From Curtobacterium sp. 9128 (GTDB lineage: Bacteria > Actinomycetota > Actinomycetes > Actinomycetales > Microbacteriaceae), in the NCBI RefSeq assembly GCF_007673775.1, contig NZ_VEAF01000002.1:220596-284595 (forward strand): DNA of 64,000 nt. The letters run 5' to 3'. Shown piece after piece: positions 7,997 through 22,195 of this stretch; within the stretch, counting starts at the first letter, position 1; the number at the start of each line of letters is the position of its first letter. Under the pieces are notes generated by a model. It was not told the origin of the DNA. It saw nothing but the letters and a program-made list of their open reading frames with translations, and searched no databases. The translations under genes and the position numbers were made by a program.

Positions 7997-9868
7997 CTAC
8001 TCCGGTTCGGTCGTCTTCTCCCCCACGACCTGCTCGTCACTGGCGGACGCACCCTCGGCGCCGTCGCTGCGACCGCCGCCGACGACCACGTCGTCCTCGT
8101 CGAAGCCGAACGCGATGTCGGGAGCCTCGAGTCGGACGCGGTCGGCGGACTCGTCGTCGGGCTGGAGCTGCGACGCCCGCTCGGCGGCCACGCGCTTGCG
8201 GTAGTTGGCGACCTCGGCCTCGGTCTGCTCCTGGTCCCACCCGAGCACACCGGCCATCAGCCTCGCCGCAACCGGTGCTGCGGACTCGCCGCGGTCCCAC
8301 GCCTCGATCGAGATGCGGGTCCGTCGGGCGAGCACGTCCTCGAGGTGCAGGGCGCCCTCGTGCGAGGCCGCGTAGACCACCTCGGCCCCGATGTAGTCGT
8401 CGGCTCCGGGCAGCGCCTCGGCGAGCGCCGGGTCCTCCTTGACGAGCTGGAGCACCTCGGTGCTGAGCGTGCCGTAGCGGTTCAGCAGGTGCTCGATGCG
8501 CACCTTGTGCAGGCCGAACGTGCGCGCGGTGCGCCCGCGCTTGTTCCAGGCCGCCGGGTAGCCTTCGGCGCCGAGGAGGGGGATGTCCTCGGTCGTGGAC
8601 TCGGCGATCTTACCGTCCATCGCGGCCACGGCCTCGTCGATGGCGTCCTTGCCCATCACGCGGTAGGTGGTCCATTTGCCGCCGGCGACGACGACGAGCC
8701 CGGGAGCGGTGTGCGCGACGACGTGCTCACGGCTGAGCTTCGACGTCTGGTCGGACTCCCCCGCCAGCAGCGGACGGAGTCCGGCGTAGACACCCTCGAC
8801 GTCCTCGCGGGTGAGCGGGACGCGGAGGACCTGGTTGACGTGCTCGAGGATGTAGTCGATGTCGGCCGCGGTCGCCGCCGGGTGCGCCTTGTCGAGGTAC
8901 CAGTCGGTGTCCGTCGTGCCGACCAGCCAGTGCCGCCCCCACGGGATCACGAACAGCACGCTCTTCTCGGTGCGGAGGATCATGCCCATGTTCGACTGGA
9001 AGCGGTCGCGCGGGATCACGAGGTGCACGCCCTTCGACGCCCGCACCTTGAACTGCCCCCTGGTGCCGACCATCGCCTGCGTGTCGTCGGTCCAGACGCC
9101 GGTCGCGTTGACGACCTGCTTCGCGCGGATGTCGAAGCGCTCCCCGGTCTGGATGTCGTGCGCGTGCGCGCCGACGACCCGCTCGCCGACCTTGATGAAG
9201 CCCTCGATGCGGATCCGCGACGCGGCGTGTGCGCCGTAGGAGACGGCGGTGCGGACGAGCGACGAGACGTAGCGGGCGTCGTCGACCTGGGCGTCGTAGT
9301 AGGTCATCCCGCCGACGAACGCGTCCTTCTTCAACGACGGCATGGACTTCAGCACCTGCGTGCGACTGAGGTGCCGGTGGTGCGGGACGCCGGGCGGACG
9401 ACCACCGGACCAGCTGAACGCGTCGTACATCGCCATGCCGATGCCGATGTAGAACCGCTCCCACACGCGGTGGTTGAGCGGGTACAGGAAGCGGACTGGC
9501 TTGACCAGGTGCGGGGCGATCCGCTGGAGCAGCAGCCCGCGTTCGATGAGGGCCTCACGCACGAGCGCGAAGTTGAGCTGCTCGAGGTACCGGATGCCAC
9601 CGTGCACGAGCTTCGACGAGCGGCTCGAGGTCCCGGAACCCCAGTCCCGCGCCTCGACGATGCCGACGCTCAGGCCGCGGGTCACGGCGTCGAGCGCGCT
9701 GCCGCCGCCGACGATGCCGCCGCCGACCACGAGGACGTCGAGCTCCCGGGTCTTCATCGCCTCGATCGCGGCAGCGCGTTCGTCCGGTCCGAGCTTCGCC
9801 CGGGGGTCGAACCCCGCCGTGCCGAACGCACCCTCCGGTGCCTTCTTGCCCGAGACCGTCGTTGCCAT
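7997..9868 (-). CDS. glpD: Glycerol-3-phosphate dehydrogenase
   Basis: A membrane-associated flavoenzyme that oxidises glycerol 3-phosphate to dihydroxyacetone phosphate and feeds electrons to the quinone pool. The 623 residues show the FAD-binding VVGGGIVGGG near residue 48, the following SSRSSKLVHGGIRYLE segment diagnostic of GlpD, and the DAO_C domain at the C-terminus, followed by an acidic tail. GGAGG lies 5 nt before the second of two adjacent ATGs, so I used 9868. No other glp gene is nearby. Confidence 0.95.
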   Translation of the reverse strand: MATTVSGKKAPEGAFGTAGFDPRAKLGPDERAAAIEAMKTRELDVLVVGGGIVGGGSALDAVTRGLSVGIVEARDWGSGTSSRSSKLVHGGIRYLEQLNFALVREALIERGLLLQRIAPHLVKPVRFLYPLNHRVWERFYIGIGMAMYDAFSWSGGRPPGVPHHRHLSRTQVLKSMPSLKKDAFVGGMTYYDAQVDDARYVSSLVRTAVSYGAHAASRIRIEGFIKVGERVVGAHAHDIQTGERFDIRAKQVVNATGVWTDDTQAMVGTRGQFKVRASKGVHLVIPRDRFQSNMGMILRTEKSVLFVIPWGRHWLVGTTDTDWYLDKAHPAATAADIDYILEHVNQVLRVPLTREDVEGVYAGLRPLLAGESDQTSKLSREHVVAHTAPGLVVVAGGKWTTYRVMGKDAIDEAVAAMDGKIAESTTEDIPLLGAEGYPAAWNKRGRTARTFGLHKVRIEHLLNRYGTLSTEVLQLVKEDPALAEALPGADDYIGAEVVYAASHEGALHLEDVLARRTRISIEAWDRGESAAPVAARLMAGVLGWDQEQTEAEVANYRKRVAAERASQLQPDDESADRVRLEAPDIAFGFDEDDVVVGGGRSDGAEGASASDEQVVGEKTTEPE

Positions 9869-9931
9869 CATCGCCTCCGCTGCCGTTGCGAGCGGCGCCG
9901 GAGGGTCACCCGACCAGTGCGGGTGCCACCG

Positions 9932-11053
9932 TCACTGCTGGTGGTACGGCGCCACGACCACTTCTACTCGCTGGAACTCCTTGGCGTCGGAGTACCCGGT
10001 CGTCGCCATCGAGCGGCGGAGTGCGCCGACGATGTTCGCGCGGCCGTCCCACGTCGGGGTCGGGCCGTTCAGGATCGTCTCGAGCGGGCCGATCGTGCCG
10101 ACCTCGACCCGGCGGCCGCGGGGCAGCTCCGGGTGGTGTGCCTCCGCACCCCAGTGGAACCCGCCACCAGGGGCCTCGCTCGCACGCGCCAGCACGGTCC
10201 CGAGCATGACCGCGTCCGCGCCCATGGCGATCGCCTTGACGACGTCACCGGCGGTGTCGAGGCCGCCGTCGGCGATGACGTGCACGTACCGTCCGCCCGA
10301 CTCGTCCATGTAGTCGCGACGGGCACCGGCGACGTCGGCGACCGCGGTGGCCATCGGCGCGTGGATGCCGAGCGCGGCACGGGTGGTGGACGCAGCTCCG
10401 CCGCCGAAGCCGACGAGCACGCCGGCCGCGCCCGTGCGCATGAGGTGCAGCGCCGCCGTGTAGGTCGAGGCGCCCCCGACGATCACGGGGACGTCGAGCT
10501 CGTAGATGAACTTCTTGAGGTTGAGCGGCTCGGTGTTCTGCGACACGTGCTCCGCCGACACGGTGGTGCCGCGGATGACGAACAGGTCGACACCGGCGTC
10601 GACGACCGTCTGCGAGAACTCCTGGGTGCGCTGCGGGCTGAGCGAGCCGGCTACGGGCACCCCGGCTGCGCGGATCTCCGCCAGGCGTGCCGTGATCAGC
10701 TCGGCCTTGACGGGCTCCGCGTAGATCTCCTGCATGCGCTTGGTGACGTTGCCGTCGGTGAGCGCCCGGATCTCGGCGTAGTAGGGCTCCGGGTCCTCGT
10801 ACCGGGTCCAGAGTCCCTCGAGGTCGAGGACGCCGAGGACGCCGGCCTTGCCCATCTGGATCACGGTCGACGGGGACGCGACGGAGTCCATCGGTGCGGC
10901 GAGGATCGGCGCTTCGAAGGTGAACGCGTCGATCGACCACTGGACGTTGACGTCCTGCGGGTCACGCGTGCGGCGCGAGGGGACCACCGCGATGTCGTCG
11001 AACGCGTACGCGCGGCGTCCGCGCTTGCCAGCACCGATCTCGACTTCACTCAC
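9932..11053 (-). CDS. guaB3: GuaB3 family IMP dehydrogenase-related protein
   Basis: A 373-residue TIM-barrel protein of the IMPDH/GMP reductase superfamily. It lacks the CBS domain pair of true IMPDH. At the place of the catalytic loop (GSICTTR in the guaB product of this window) it reads GAASTTR, so the cysteine that forms the covalent intermediate is gone. This matches the actinobacterial GuaB3 group, described in mycobacteria as a non-essential paralogue without clear IMPDH activity. The GTG start is 6 nt after a TAGGCT -10 box, so the mRNA is probably leaderless. Confidence 0.92.
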   Translation of the reverse strand: MSEVEIGAGKRGRRAYAFDDIAVVPSRRTRDPQDVNVQWSIDAFTFEAPILAAPMDSVASPSTVIQMGKAGVLGVLDLEGLWTRYEDPEPYYAEIRALTDGNVTKRMQEIYAEPVKAELITARLAEIRAAGVPVAGSLSPQRTQEFSQTVVDAGVDLFVIRGTTVSAEHVSQNTEPLNLKKFIYELDVPVIVGGASTYTAALHLMRTGAAGVLVGFGGGAASTTRAALGIHAPMATAVADVAGARRDYMDESGGRYVHVIADGGLDTAGDVVKAIAMGADAVMLGTVLARASEAPGGGFHWGAEAHHPELPRGRRVEVGTIGPLETILNGPTPTWDGRANIVGALRRSMATTGYSDAKEFQRVEVVVAPYHQQ

Positions 11054-11059
11054 CCGGCA

Positions 11060-11065
11060 AGCCTA
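11060..11065 (-). promoter_or_regulatory. -10 box of guaB3 (leaderless type)
   Basis: TAGGCT on the minus strand stands 6 nt before the GTG of guaB3, placing the transcription start at or next to the start codon. Confidence 0.5.
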
Positions 11066-11073
11066 GCGGTGGG

Positions 11074-11250
11074 CTACCGCGTGCGTCGTCGGCGGAGTAG
11101 ACGGAGCGTCAGGCCGAGCGCGAGCGCCAGCACGACGAGCACCACGAGCAGCGCGGCGGCGACCTTCACCAGGAGCGCGGCACCCACGAAGAGCACGACG
11201 AAGACGACCCAGACGAGCACGTCCATGGCGACCGCAGCGAACCTGTCCAC
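11074..11250 (-). CDS. Hypothetical small membrane protein
   Basis: A short frame of 58 codons from GTG 11250, or 50 codons from the in-frame ATG at 11226. It encodes a strongly hydrophobic stretch (VFVVLFVGAALLVKV onward) of one or two membrane helices and ends in an Arg-rich tail RRRRTR, giving a clear inside-positive topology. Third positions are G/C rich as in real genes here. It lies just upstream of guaB3 on the same strand. No family recognised and no strong ribosome site. Confidence 0.45.
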   Translation of the reverse strand: MDRFAAVAMDVLVWVVFVVLFVGAALLVKVAAALLVVLVVLALALGLTLRLLRRRRTR

Positions 11251-11410
11251 GTCTCGAACGCTACCCGCACGGCGGGGCCGAGCCGAGCCTCCCGTCCGGG
11301 TGCGACGCGACCGAGCGTGAGCGAGGGGCCGTGCGGCGCATCAGCGACTTCGCACGACCCCTCTCGGTGCCGGTACCGCCCCCACAGCGGTACCGACGGC
11401 CGACACCGCT

Positions 11411-11622
11411 CAGCGAGCGGCGTCGGCGTCCTTGCGCGGAGACCGCACAGTGACCATCGAACCCCACTCCGTTCAACGAGCGGCGTCGACGTCCTTGCGC
11501 GGAGACCGCACAGTGACCATCGAACCCCACTCCGTTCAACGAGCGGCGTCGACGTCCTTGCGCGGAGACCGCACAGTGACCATCAAACCCCACTCCGTTC
11601 AACGAGCGGCGTCGACGTCCTT
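11411..11622. repeat. 63-bp tandem repeat copying the 3' end of livF
   Basis: Units begin at 11411, 11474, 11537 and 11600; the last is the real end of livF and is partial (23 bp). Each unit contains the last seven codons of livF (K-D-V-D-A-A-R) and its downstream 39 bp. Units 2 and 3 differ by one base, unit 1 by two more. The rest of the gap from 11251 to 11598 holds no gene that I can support. Confidence 0.9.
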
Positions 11623-12407
11623 CGCGAGCGTCCCCAGGTAGAGCTCGATGACCTTCGGGTCGTCGGCGAGCTCACGCCCGGTGCCCGAGTACGCGTTCTT
11701 CCCCTGGTCGAGCACGTACCCACGATCGCAGATCTGGAGACAGCGTCGCGCGTTCTGCTCCACCATGATGATCGACACACCGGCCTTGTTGATCCGGCGG
11801 GTCCGGATGAAGGTCTCGTCCTGGCGTACCGGCGACAGTCCGGCGGAGGGCTCGTCGAGCAGCAGTACCTTCGGGTCCATCATCAGCGCCCGCGCCATCG
11901 CCACCGACTGCCGCTCACCACCGGAGAGCGACCCAGCCCGCTGGCCGCGACGCTGCCCGAGCACCGGGAACAGGTCGTAGATCACCTCGAGGCGCTCGGC
12001 GAACTTCTTCGGCCGCAGGTAGAGGCCCATCTGCAGGTTCTCCTCGATGGAGAGCGACGGGAACACGTTGTTCGTCTGCGGCACGAACCCCACGCCCGCC
12101 TGCACGAGCTTGTTCGCCTTCATGTTGGTGATGTCCTCGCCCTGCAGCGTCACCGACCCCTCGCGGACCGACACCAGGCCGAAGAGCGCCTTGAGGAGCG
12201 TGGACTTCCCCGCACCGTTCGGGCCGATGATCCCGATGAGCTCGCCCGGGTAGCAGTCCAGGTCGCAGCCGTTCAGGATGTTCACGCCCGGCAGGTACCC
12301 AGCCACCAGCCCGCTCGCCCGCATCACCGGCTCGAGCGTGGCGGTGCCGCCCGCCGTCGTGCCCGGACTGGAGGCCCGGCTCGGCTCCGCCGGGTTCGTC
12401 GCGTCGG

Positions 12408-12411
<4 letters not shown>
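11599..12411 (-). CDS. livF: Branched-chain amino acid type ABC transporter ATP-binding protein LivF
   Basis: One of the two ATPases of a HAAT-family importer. The 270 residues carry Walker A GPNGAGKST, the LSGGERQ signature and Walker B VLLLDEPSAGL, with the SIIMVEQNARR segment typical of LivF. A 30-residue N-terminal extension precedes the domain. The start overlaps livG by 4 bp (ATGA). Its 3' end is the source of a 63-bp tandem duplication just downstream. Confidence 0.93.
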
Positions 12412-17595
<5,184 letters not shown>

Positions 17596-17611
17596 CCCAC
17601 AGCACCTCCAC

Positions 17612-17656
17612 CGACACAGCAGCGCCGGCCCCGTGTGGGCCGGCGCTGCTGTGTCG
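17612..17656 (+). terminator. guaB terminator
   Basis: A perfect 20-bp stem with a 5-nt loop starts 16 bp after the guaB stop codon. Confidence 0.85.
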
Positions 17657-17794
17657 ACGGGACCGTGGGCCGGCCCCCTCGACCCGATGCATGCGTCGGG
17701 AACGGACGCCGTGCCTCCCGGGCGCGCAGCCGGACCATCCGCCGGCCGCGACGGCCGCTGCACTGCCGACGTTCCCGAACGGTTGCACAGCTTC

Positions 17795-17848
17795 GTCACG
17801 GCTCGGTAACGAAACGTCCAGGTTCTGATTTCGTCACACGGGCGAAAC
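17795..17848 (+). promoter_or_regulatory. Two GlnR-like half-site pairs upstream of livJ
   Basis: GTCAC-n6-GTAAC (17795-17810) and GTCAC-n6-GAAAC (17833-17848) lie 92-145 nt before the livJ ATG. The second pair fits the published GlnR consensus gTnAc-n6-GaAAc at every fixed position. The remaining bases between the guaB terminator and livJ hold no gene. Confidence 0.5.
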
Positions 17849-17939
17849 ACAATGACCCTACTTTTGCTCGCATCCCACACGGAGGCGTCGCACTCGACCC
17901 GATGCGATTCCGCCTCCGTGCCGAGAAAGGGTTCCACGG

Positions 17940-19271
17940 ATGATCAGAACCACCCGCGTCACCACGGCGCTGGCACTGGCGGGAGCGGCAGCGGTCCTGC
18001 TCGCCGCGTGCTCGACCACCAGCAGCAGCAGCGACCCGTCGTCGTCCGCGTCCGGGGCGAAGAAGGACCCGGCGTCGAGCTGCAAGGCGCCGTCGTCGCC
18101 TGGTACCGACGCGCTGAAGATCGGCACCATCCTGCCGCTCACCGGTTCGCTCGCGTACCTCAACCCGCCCGCCGAGTCCGGTGTGGGCCTCGCGGTCGAG
18201 GACATCAACGCCGCGGGCGGTGTGCTCGACAAGGACGTGTCGATCGACCCGCAGACGGACTCCGGCGACAGCACGGACATGACCGTCTCGAGCTCCGCCG
18301 CGACGAAGCTCGTGAACGCGAAGGTCCCGGTCGCGATCGGCGCCGAGTCGTCCTCGGTCACGCTCAACGTCATCGACCAGCTGACCAGCAACTGCATCGT
18401 GGAGATCTCGCCGGCGAACACGGCCACCGACCTGTCGGGCTACTCGTCGTACTACTACCGGACCGCTCCGCCGGACTCGGTGCAGGGGTCGGCGCTCGGC
18501 CAGCTCGTCACGGGTGACGGCAACGCCAAGGTCGCGTTCCTCGTCTTCAACGACACGTACGGCACGGGCCTCCGCAACTCGGTGCAGAAGGCCGTCGAGG
18601 CCTCCGGTGGCCAGGTCGTCTACGGCGGCAAGGGCAAGGGCCAGGAGTTCCCCCCTGGTCAGACCACGTTCTCGTCCGAGGTGACGGCCGCGCTCGCCAC
18701 GAAGCCGGACGCGATCGTCGTCCTGGCGTTCGACGAGACGAAGTCGATCATCCCCGAGCTGAAGTCGCAGAACGCGGACATGGCGAAGATCTACATGTCC
18801 GACGGCAACACGGCCGACTACTCGAAGGACTTCGACCCGGGCACGCTGAACGGCGCGCAGGGCACGATCCCCGGTGCCTCGCCGAAGGACGAGCTCAAGC
18901 AGCGCCTGGTCGACTACTACAAGCAGTCCTCGGGCAAGGACCTGGCGGACTTCTCGTACGCCGCTGAGTCCTACGACGCCACGACGCTCGCCGCCCTCGC
19001 CGCCGTGAAGGGCAAGGGCACCGACTCCGGCACGATCCAGGCGAACATGGCCAAGGTCTCCGGCGCCGACGGTGGGACCGAGTGCTCGACGTTCAAGGAC
19101 TGCAAGGCGCTCCTGGACGACGGCAAGGACATCCACTACACCGGCCCGTCGGGCATCGGCCCGTTCGACGAGAACAACGACCCGTCGACCGCCTACATCG
19201 GCATCTACAAGTTCGACGGTGACAACAAGCCCGTGTACCAGAGCGCCATCCAGGGCTCGGTCGCGAAGTAA
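17940..19271 (+). CDS. livJ: Branched-chain amino acid type ABC transporter substrate-binding lipoprotein
   Basis: A 443-residue periplasmic-binding-type lipoprotein. The signal peptide ends in the lipobox LLAAC (Cys23), followed by a Ser-rich linker and a type I binding fold (Peripla_BP_6) beginning LKIGTILPLTGSLAYL. It would deliver the substrate to LivHMGF, encoded on the other side of guaB on the opposite strand. The ligand may be a branched-chain amino acid, but urea, amides or short peptides are also carried by this family. Confidence 0.92.
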   Translation: MIRTTRVTTALALAGAAAVLLAACSTTSSSSDPSSSASGAKKDPASSCKAPSSPGTDALKIGTILPLTGSLAYLNPPAESGVGLAVEDINAAGGVLDKDVSIDPQTDSGDSTDMTVSSSAATKLVNAKVPVAIGAESSSVTLNVIDQLTSNCIVEISPANTATDLSGYSSYYYRTAPPDSVQGSALGQLVTGDGNAKVAFLVFNDTYGTGLRNSVQKAVEASGGQVVYGGKGKGQEFPPGQTTFSSEVTAALATKPDAIVVLAFDETKSIIPELKSQNADMAKIYMSDGNTADYSKDFDPGTLNGAQGTIPGASPKDELKQRLVDYYKQSSGKDLADFSYAAESYDATTLAALAAVKGKGTDSGTIQANMAKVSGADGGTECSTFKDCKALLDDGKDIHYTGPSGIGPFDENNDPSTAYIGIYKFDGDNKPVYQSAIQGSVAK

Positions 19272-19283
19272 CCACACCACCAC

Positions 19284-19318
19284 GAACGGCCCCGGCAGCA
19301 CTGCTGCCGGGGCCGTTC
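19284..19318 (+). terminator. livJ terminator
   Basis: A perfect 15-bp stem with a 5-nt loop begins 13 bp after the livJ stop. It could also serve the convergent rarD gene. Confidence 0.85.
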
Positions 19319-19352
19319 TGCGTGCGGAGGGCAACGCTCCGTCACGCCTCGG

Positions 19353-20288
19353 TCAGCGCGGAACCACGGCGAGCGCGCGGGCGCGGCGCGCTGCCACGAA
19401 GGAGTCCGTGGTCAGGACCACGAGGGCGAGCCAGACGATCGCGAAGCCGATCCACCGCGAGGTGCTCATCGCCTCGTGCTGGACCGTCACGCCCACCACG
19501 AGCTGCATCACGGGCGTCAGGTACTGCGTGAGCCCCAGTGTGGACAACGACAGCCGTCGAGCCGAGGACGCGAAGAGGAGCAGCGGCACGGCCGTCGCGG
19601 GACCGGCACCGATCATGAGGAGCGCGTGCGCCCACCCCTCGGCCCCGAAGGTGACCCCGCCGCCGAGGCCGGTGACGCCGAGCACCACGAGCGCGGCGAC
19701 GGCGAGCGGGGTGAGCCACATCGTCTCGACCGTCAGCCCGGACAGGGCGTCGACGGTGCCCCCGACGCGCTTCTTCACGAGGCCGTACAGTCCGAACGAG
19801 AACGCCAGCACGAGCGAGATCCACGGCATCTGCCCGTAACCGACGGCGATCACGACGACGGCGACGATGCTGATGCCGACCGCTGCCCACTGCGCCGGAC
19901 GGAGTCGCTCCCGGAGGAGCACCACGCCGAGCGCGATCGTGACGAGCGGGTTGATGAAGTAGCCGAGTGCGGCCTCCACCGTGTGACCGGTCGTCGTGGC
20001 GAGCACGTACACGGTCCAGTTCACGAGGATGAGCACCGCGGCGACCGCCATCACCCCCATCACCCGCCGTCGGACGAGCAGGGCGCGGGTCCGGAGCCAC
20101 GACCGGGTCACGGCGATCGCGATCGCGCAGAAGCCCAGCCCGAAGACGATCCGCCAGGCGACGATCTCGAACGCGCCGGCGGGCGCCATCGCCGTGAAGA
20201 GCAACGGCATGAGGCCCCAGAGCCCGTAGGCGACGACCGCCTGCAGGACCCCGACGGATGCTTCGCTCCTGGCCTCGCGCTCGCTCAC
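19353..20288 (-). CDS. rarD: RarD-type EamA transporter
   Basis: A 311-residue protein of the drug/metabolite transporter superfamily with ten predicted helices in two EamA-type halves. The start VLQAVVAYGLWGLMPLLF and the NWTVYVLATTTGHTVEAALGYFINPL segment are typical of RarD. Substrate unknown. The GTG start is 6 nt after a TAGCAT -10 box, suggesting a leaderless mRNA. Confidence 0.92.
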   Translation of the reverse strand: MSEREARSEASVGVLQAVVAYGLWGLMPLLFTAMAPAGAFEIVAWRIVFGLGFCAIAIAVTRSWLRTRALLVRRRVMGVMAVAAVLILVNWTVYVLATTTGHTVEAALGYFINPLVTIALGVVLLRERLRPAQWAAVGISIVAVVVIAVGYGQMPWISLVLAFSFGLYGLVKKRVGGTVDALSGLTVETMWLTPLAVAALVVLGVTGLGGGVTFGAEGWAHALLMIGAGPATAVPLLLFASSARRLSLSTLGLTQYLTPVMQLVVGVTVQHEAMSTSRWIGFAIVWLALVVLTTDSFVAARRARALAVVPR

Positions 20289-20294
20289 GAACCA

Positions 20295-20300
20295 ATGCTA
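20295..20300 (-). promoter_or_regulatory. -10 box of rarD (leaderless type)
   Basis: TAGCAT on the minus strand ends 6 nt before the rarD GTG. Confidence 0.5.
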
Positions 20301-20368
20301 CGGACGCACTGGACGCGAGAGCCCGCGCCGCGAGACTCCCCGGCGGTGCGCCACCGTGTCGGGAACGA

Positions 20369-20404
20369 CGAACGCCCCGCCAGCGGAAGCTGGCGGGGCG
20401 TTCG
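20369..20404 (-). terminator. groES terminator
   Basis: A perfect 16-bp stem closes on a GGAA tetraloop, 15 bp after the groES stop on the minus strand. Confidence 0.85.
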
Positions 20405-20419
20405 ACGGTGGAACTGGGT

Positions 20420-20716
20420 TCAGTGCTCGATGACCGCGAGGACGTCGCGAGCCGAGAGGACCAGCAGGTCCTCGCCCGAGTACTTGACCTCGGTGCCGCC
20501 GTACTTCGAGTAGATGACCTTGTCGCCGACGGCGACGTCGAGCGGGACGCGGTTGCCGTTGTCGTCGATGCGACCCGGACCCACGGCCACGACCTCGCCC
20601 TCCTGCGGCTTCTCCTTCGCGGTGTCCGGGATGACGAGACCGGAAGCGGTGGTCTGCTCCGCTTCGACCTGACGGATGACGATGCGATCTTCGAGCGGCT
20701 TGATGGTGACGGCCAC
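20420..20716 (-). CDS. groES: Co-chaperonin GroES
   Basis: The 98-residue lid of the GroEL chaperonin, with the mobile loop around [19 protein letters not shown] and the ending [11 protein letters not shown] typical of the family. The GTG start follows GAAGAGG. No groEL lies downstream; a terminator follows directly, so groES is a single-gene transcript, and the chaperonin must be elsewhere. Two CIRCE operators upstream indicate heat-shock control by HrcA. Confidence 0.97.
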   Translation of the reverse strand: MAVTIKPLEDRIVIRQVEAEQTTASGLVIPDTAKEKPQEGEVVAVGPGRIDDNGNRVPLDVAVGDKVIYSKYGGTEVKYSGEDLLVLSARDVLAVIEH

Positions 20717-20763
20717 GGTGACCTCTTCTTTCTCGGTACTGACTCGGTACAGATGAAAACCGG

Positions 20764-20790
20764 TTGGCACTACGCACACGAGAGTGCCAG
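20764..20790 (-). promoter_or_regulatory. CIRCE operator, groES-proximal
   Basis: TTGGCACTA-N9-GAGTGCCAG, seven of nine arm positions pairing. On the minus strand it covers the -10 region of a likely groES promoter (TTGGAC at 20791-20796, 18 bp, TAGTGC at 20767-20772), so HrcA binding would block RNA polymerase. Confidence 0.8.
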
Positions 20791-20809
20791 GTCCAACTGT
20801 AGGGCGCTG

Positions 20810-20836
20810 CTGGCACTCGGTCAATCCGAGTGCCAG
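20810..20836 (-). promoter_or_regulatory. CIRCE operator, distal
   Basis: A perfect CTGGCACTC-N9-GAGTGCCAG inverted repeat. It matches the HrcA consensus TTAGCACTC-N9-GAGTGCTAA except at the outer bases. It also lies 27 bp before the divergent methyltransferase gene and could influence it. Confidence 0.9.
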
Positions 20837-20863
20837 CACGTCCGATGATGCCAGGATCGTCTC

Positions 20864-22057
20864 ATGGACGCAGCCGATCTCGCCGAGCTCTTGACCCCGG
20901 ACGGCATGGCGCTGCTCGATCGCACACCGGGCGTCTCCGACGACGGCGAGATCGTCCGCGTGGTGTCCCGGCTCCGCGCCGAGGGACACGCACCCGGGCT
21001 CGTCGCCGCCGTGCTGACGCAGGCGAGGCTCCGGCAGAAGGCCCGCGCGAAGTTCGGCGACTTCGCCGGGCGGATGCTCTTCACCGAGGCCGGCCTGGAG
21101 CAGGCGACGCGCCTGTCGGTGGCCGCACAGCACGCGGGTCGGTTCGCCGCGGCCGGGTTGCACCGCGTCGCGGACCTCGGCTGCGGGATCGGCGGGGACG
21201 CGATGGCGATGGCGGCGCTCGACCTCGACGTGACGGCGGTGGACCGCGACGAGGTGACAGCGGCGGTCGCGACCCACAACCTCGCACCGTGGCCGGACGC
21301 GCGCGTGGAGCTCGGCGATGCAGCGACGTTCGACCTCTCCCGTGTCGACGGCGTCTGGATGGACCCGGCGCGGCGGACGGCGGGTCACGCGAACACGCGT
21401 CGTCTGTCCGACCCCGACGACTGGTCACCGTCGCTCGACACCGTGTTCGCCGCCGCGACGACGACGCCGACCGGGGTGAAGCTCGGTCCGGGGATCGACC
21501 GCGACCTGATCCCGGACACCGCGGAGGCGCAGTGGACCTCAGTCGACCGCGAGGTCGTGGAGCTCGCCCTCTGGTTCGGCCCGCTCGCGCGTCCCGGCGT
21601 CACCCGCGCGGCGACCGTCATCGGTGCACACGGCATCGCCGAGCTGACCGCCCCCGGCGACACCGAGGACGAACCCGTCGGGCCGATCGACGAGTACCTC
21701 TACGAGCCGGACGGCGCCGTCATCCGTGCACGGTTGATCGGCGACCTCGCGCGGTCGATCGGCGGCCACATGCTCTCCGACGGCATCGCCTACGTGACGT
21801 CCGCGCGGGCGGTGACCACGCCGTTCGCGCAGGGCTTCCGGGTGCTCGACACGATGCCGCTCGACGTGAAGCAGATCGCGGCACGCCTGGCCTCGGACGG
21901 CGTCGGCACCGTGGAGATCAAGAAGCGCGGGGTCGACGTCGACCCCGCGCAGTTCCGGAAGCGCCTGCGACTCCGGGGCGGGACCGGCCGCATGACGCTC
22001 GTGCTCACGCGGCTCGAGGGGCGGCACACGGCCGTCCTCTGCGAGCGGCTCGTCTGA
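20864..22057 (+). CDS. Class I SAM-dependent methyltransferase with THUMP-like C-terminal domain
   Basis: The 397 residues show the SAM-binding motif [16 protein letters not shown] near residue 102, the acidic motif II (VTAVDRDEV) and a DPARR segment at about residue 166. The C-terminal 75 residues fit the THUMP-like domain of a conserved actinobacterial family often next to groES or tsaD. An RNA substrate is likely but unproven. The ATG stands 6 nt after a CAGGAT hexamer at 20852-20857, so the mRNA may be leaderless. Confidence 0.85.
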   Translation: MDAADLAELLTPDGMALLDRTPGVSDDGEIVRVVSRLRAEGHAPGLVAAVLTQARLRQKARAKFGDFAGRMLFTEAGLEQATRLSVAAQHAGRFAAAGLHRVADLGCGIGGDAMAMAALDLDVTAVDRDEVTAAVATHNLAPWPDARVELGDAATFDLSRVDGVWMDPARRTAGHANTRRLSDPDDWSPSLDTVFAAATTTPTGVKLGPGIDRDLIPDTAEAQWTSVDREVVELALWFGPLARPGVTRAATVIGAHGIAELTAPGDTEDEPVGPIDEYLYEPDGAVIRARLIGDLARSIGGHMLSDGIAYVTSARAVTTPFAQGFRVLDTMPLDVKQIAARLASDGVGTVEIKKRGVDVDPAQFRKRLRLRGGTGRMTLVLTRLEGRHTAVLCERLV

Positions 22058-22138
22058 CGCCCATCAACCGCCGGACCGTGCCCTCGTCTGACGCCGAACA
22101 CCCGCCGACCGCGCCCTCGCCGAGCCGCACACGCGGAA

Positions 22139-22177
22139 GCGCCGCGGCCGCCACGAGGAACGTGGCGGCCGCGGCGC
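22139..22177. terminator. Bidirectional terminator between two convergent genes
   Basis: A perfect 17-bp stem with an AGGAA loop lies between the methyltransferase gene and the convergent DUF4190 gene and can serve both. Confidence 0.8.
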
Positions 22178-22195
22178 CGGACCTGCTGACGGCGC

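Noticed and set aside
8345..11320. A 991-codon plus-strand frame across glpD and guaB3
   Set aside because: It is antisense to two well-identified genes and has no recognisable domain or ribosome site.
11411..11622. Possible CRISPR array
   Set aside because: The units are contiguous 63-bp copies without unique spacers and derive from the livF end. No cas gene is near.
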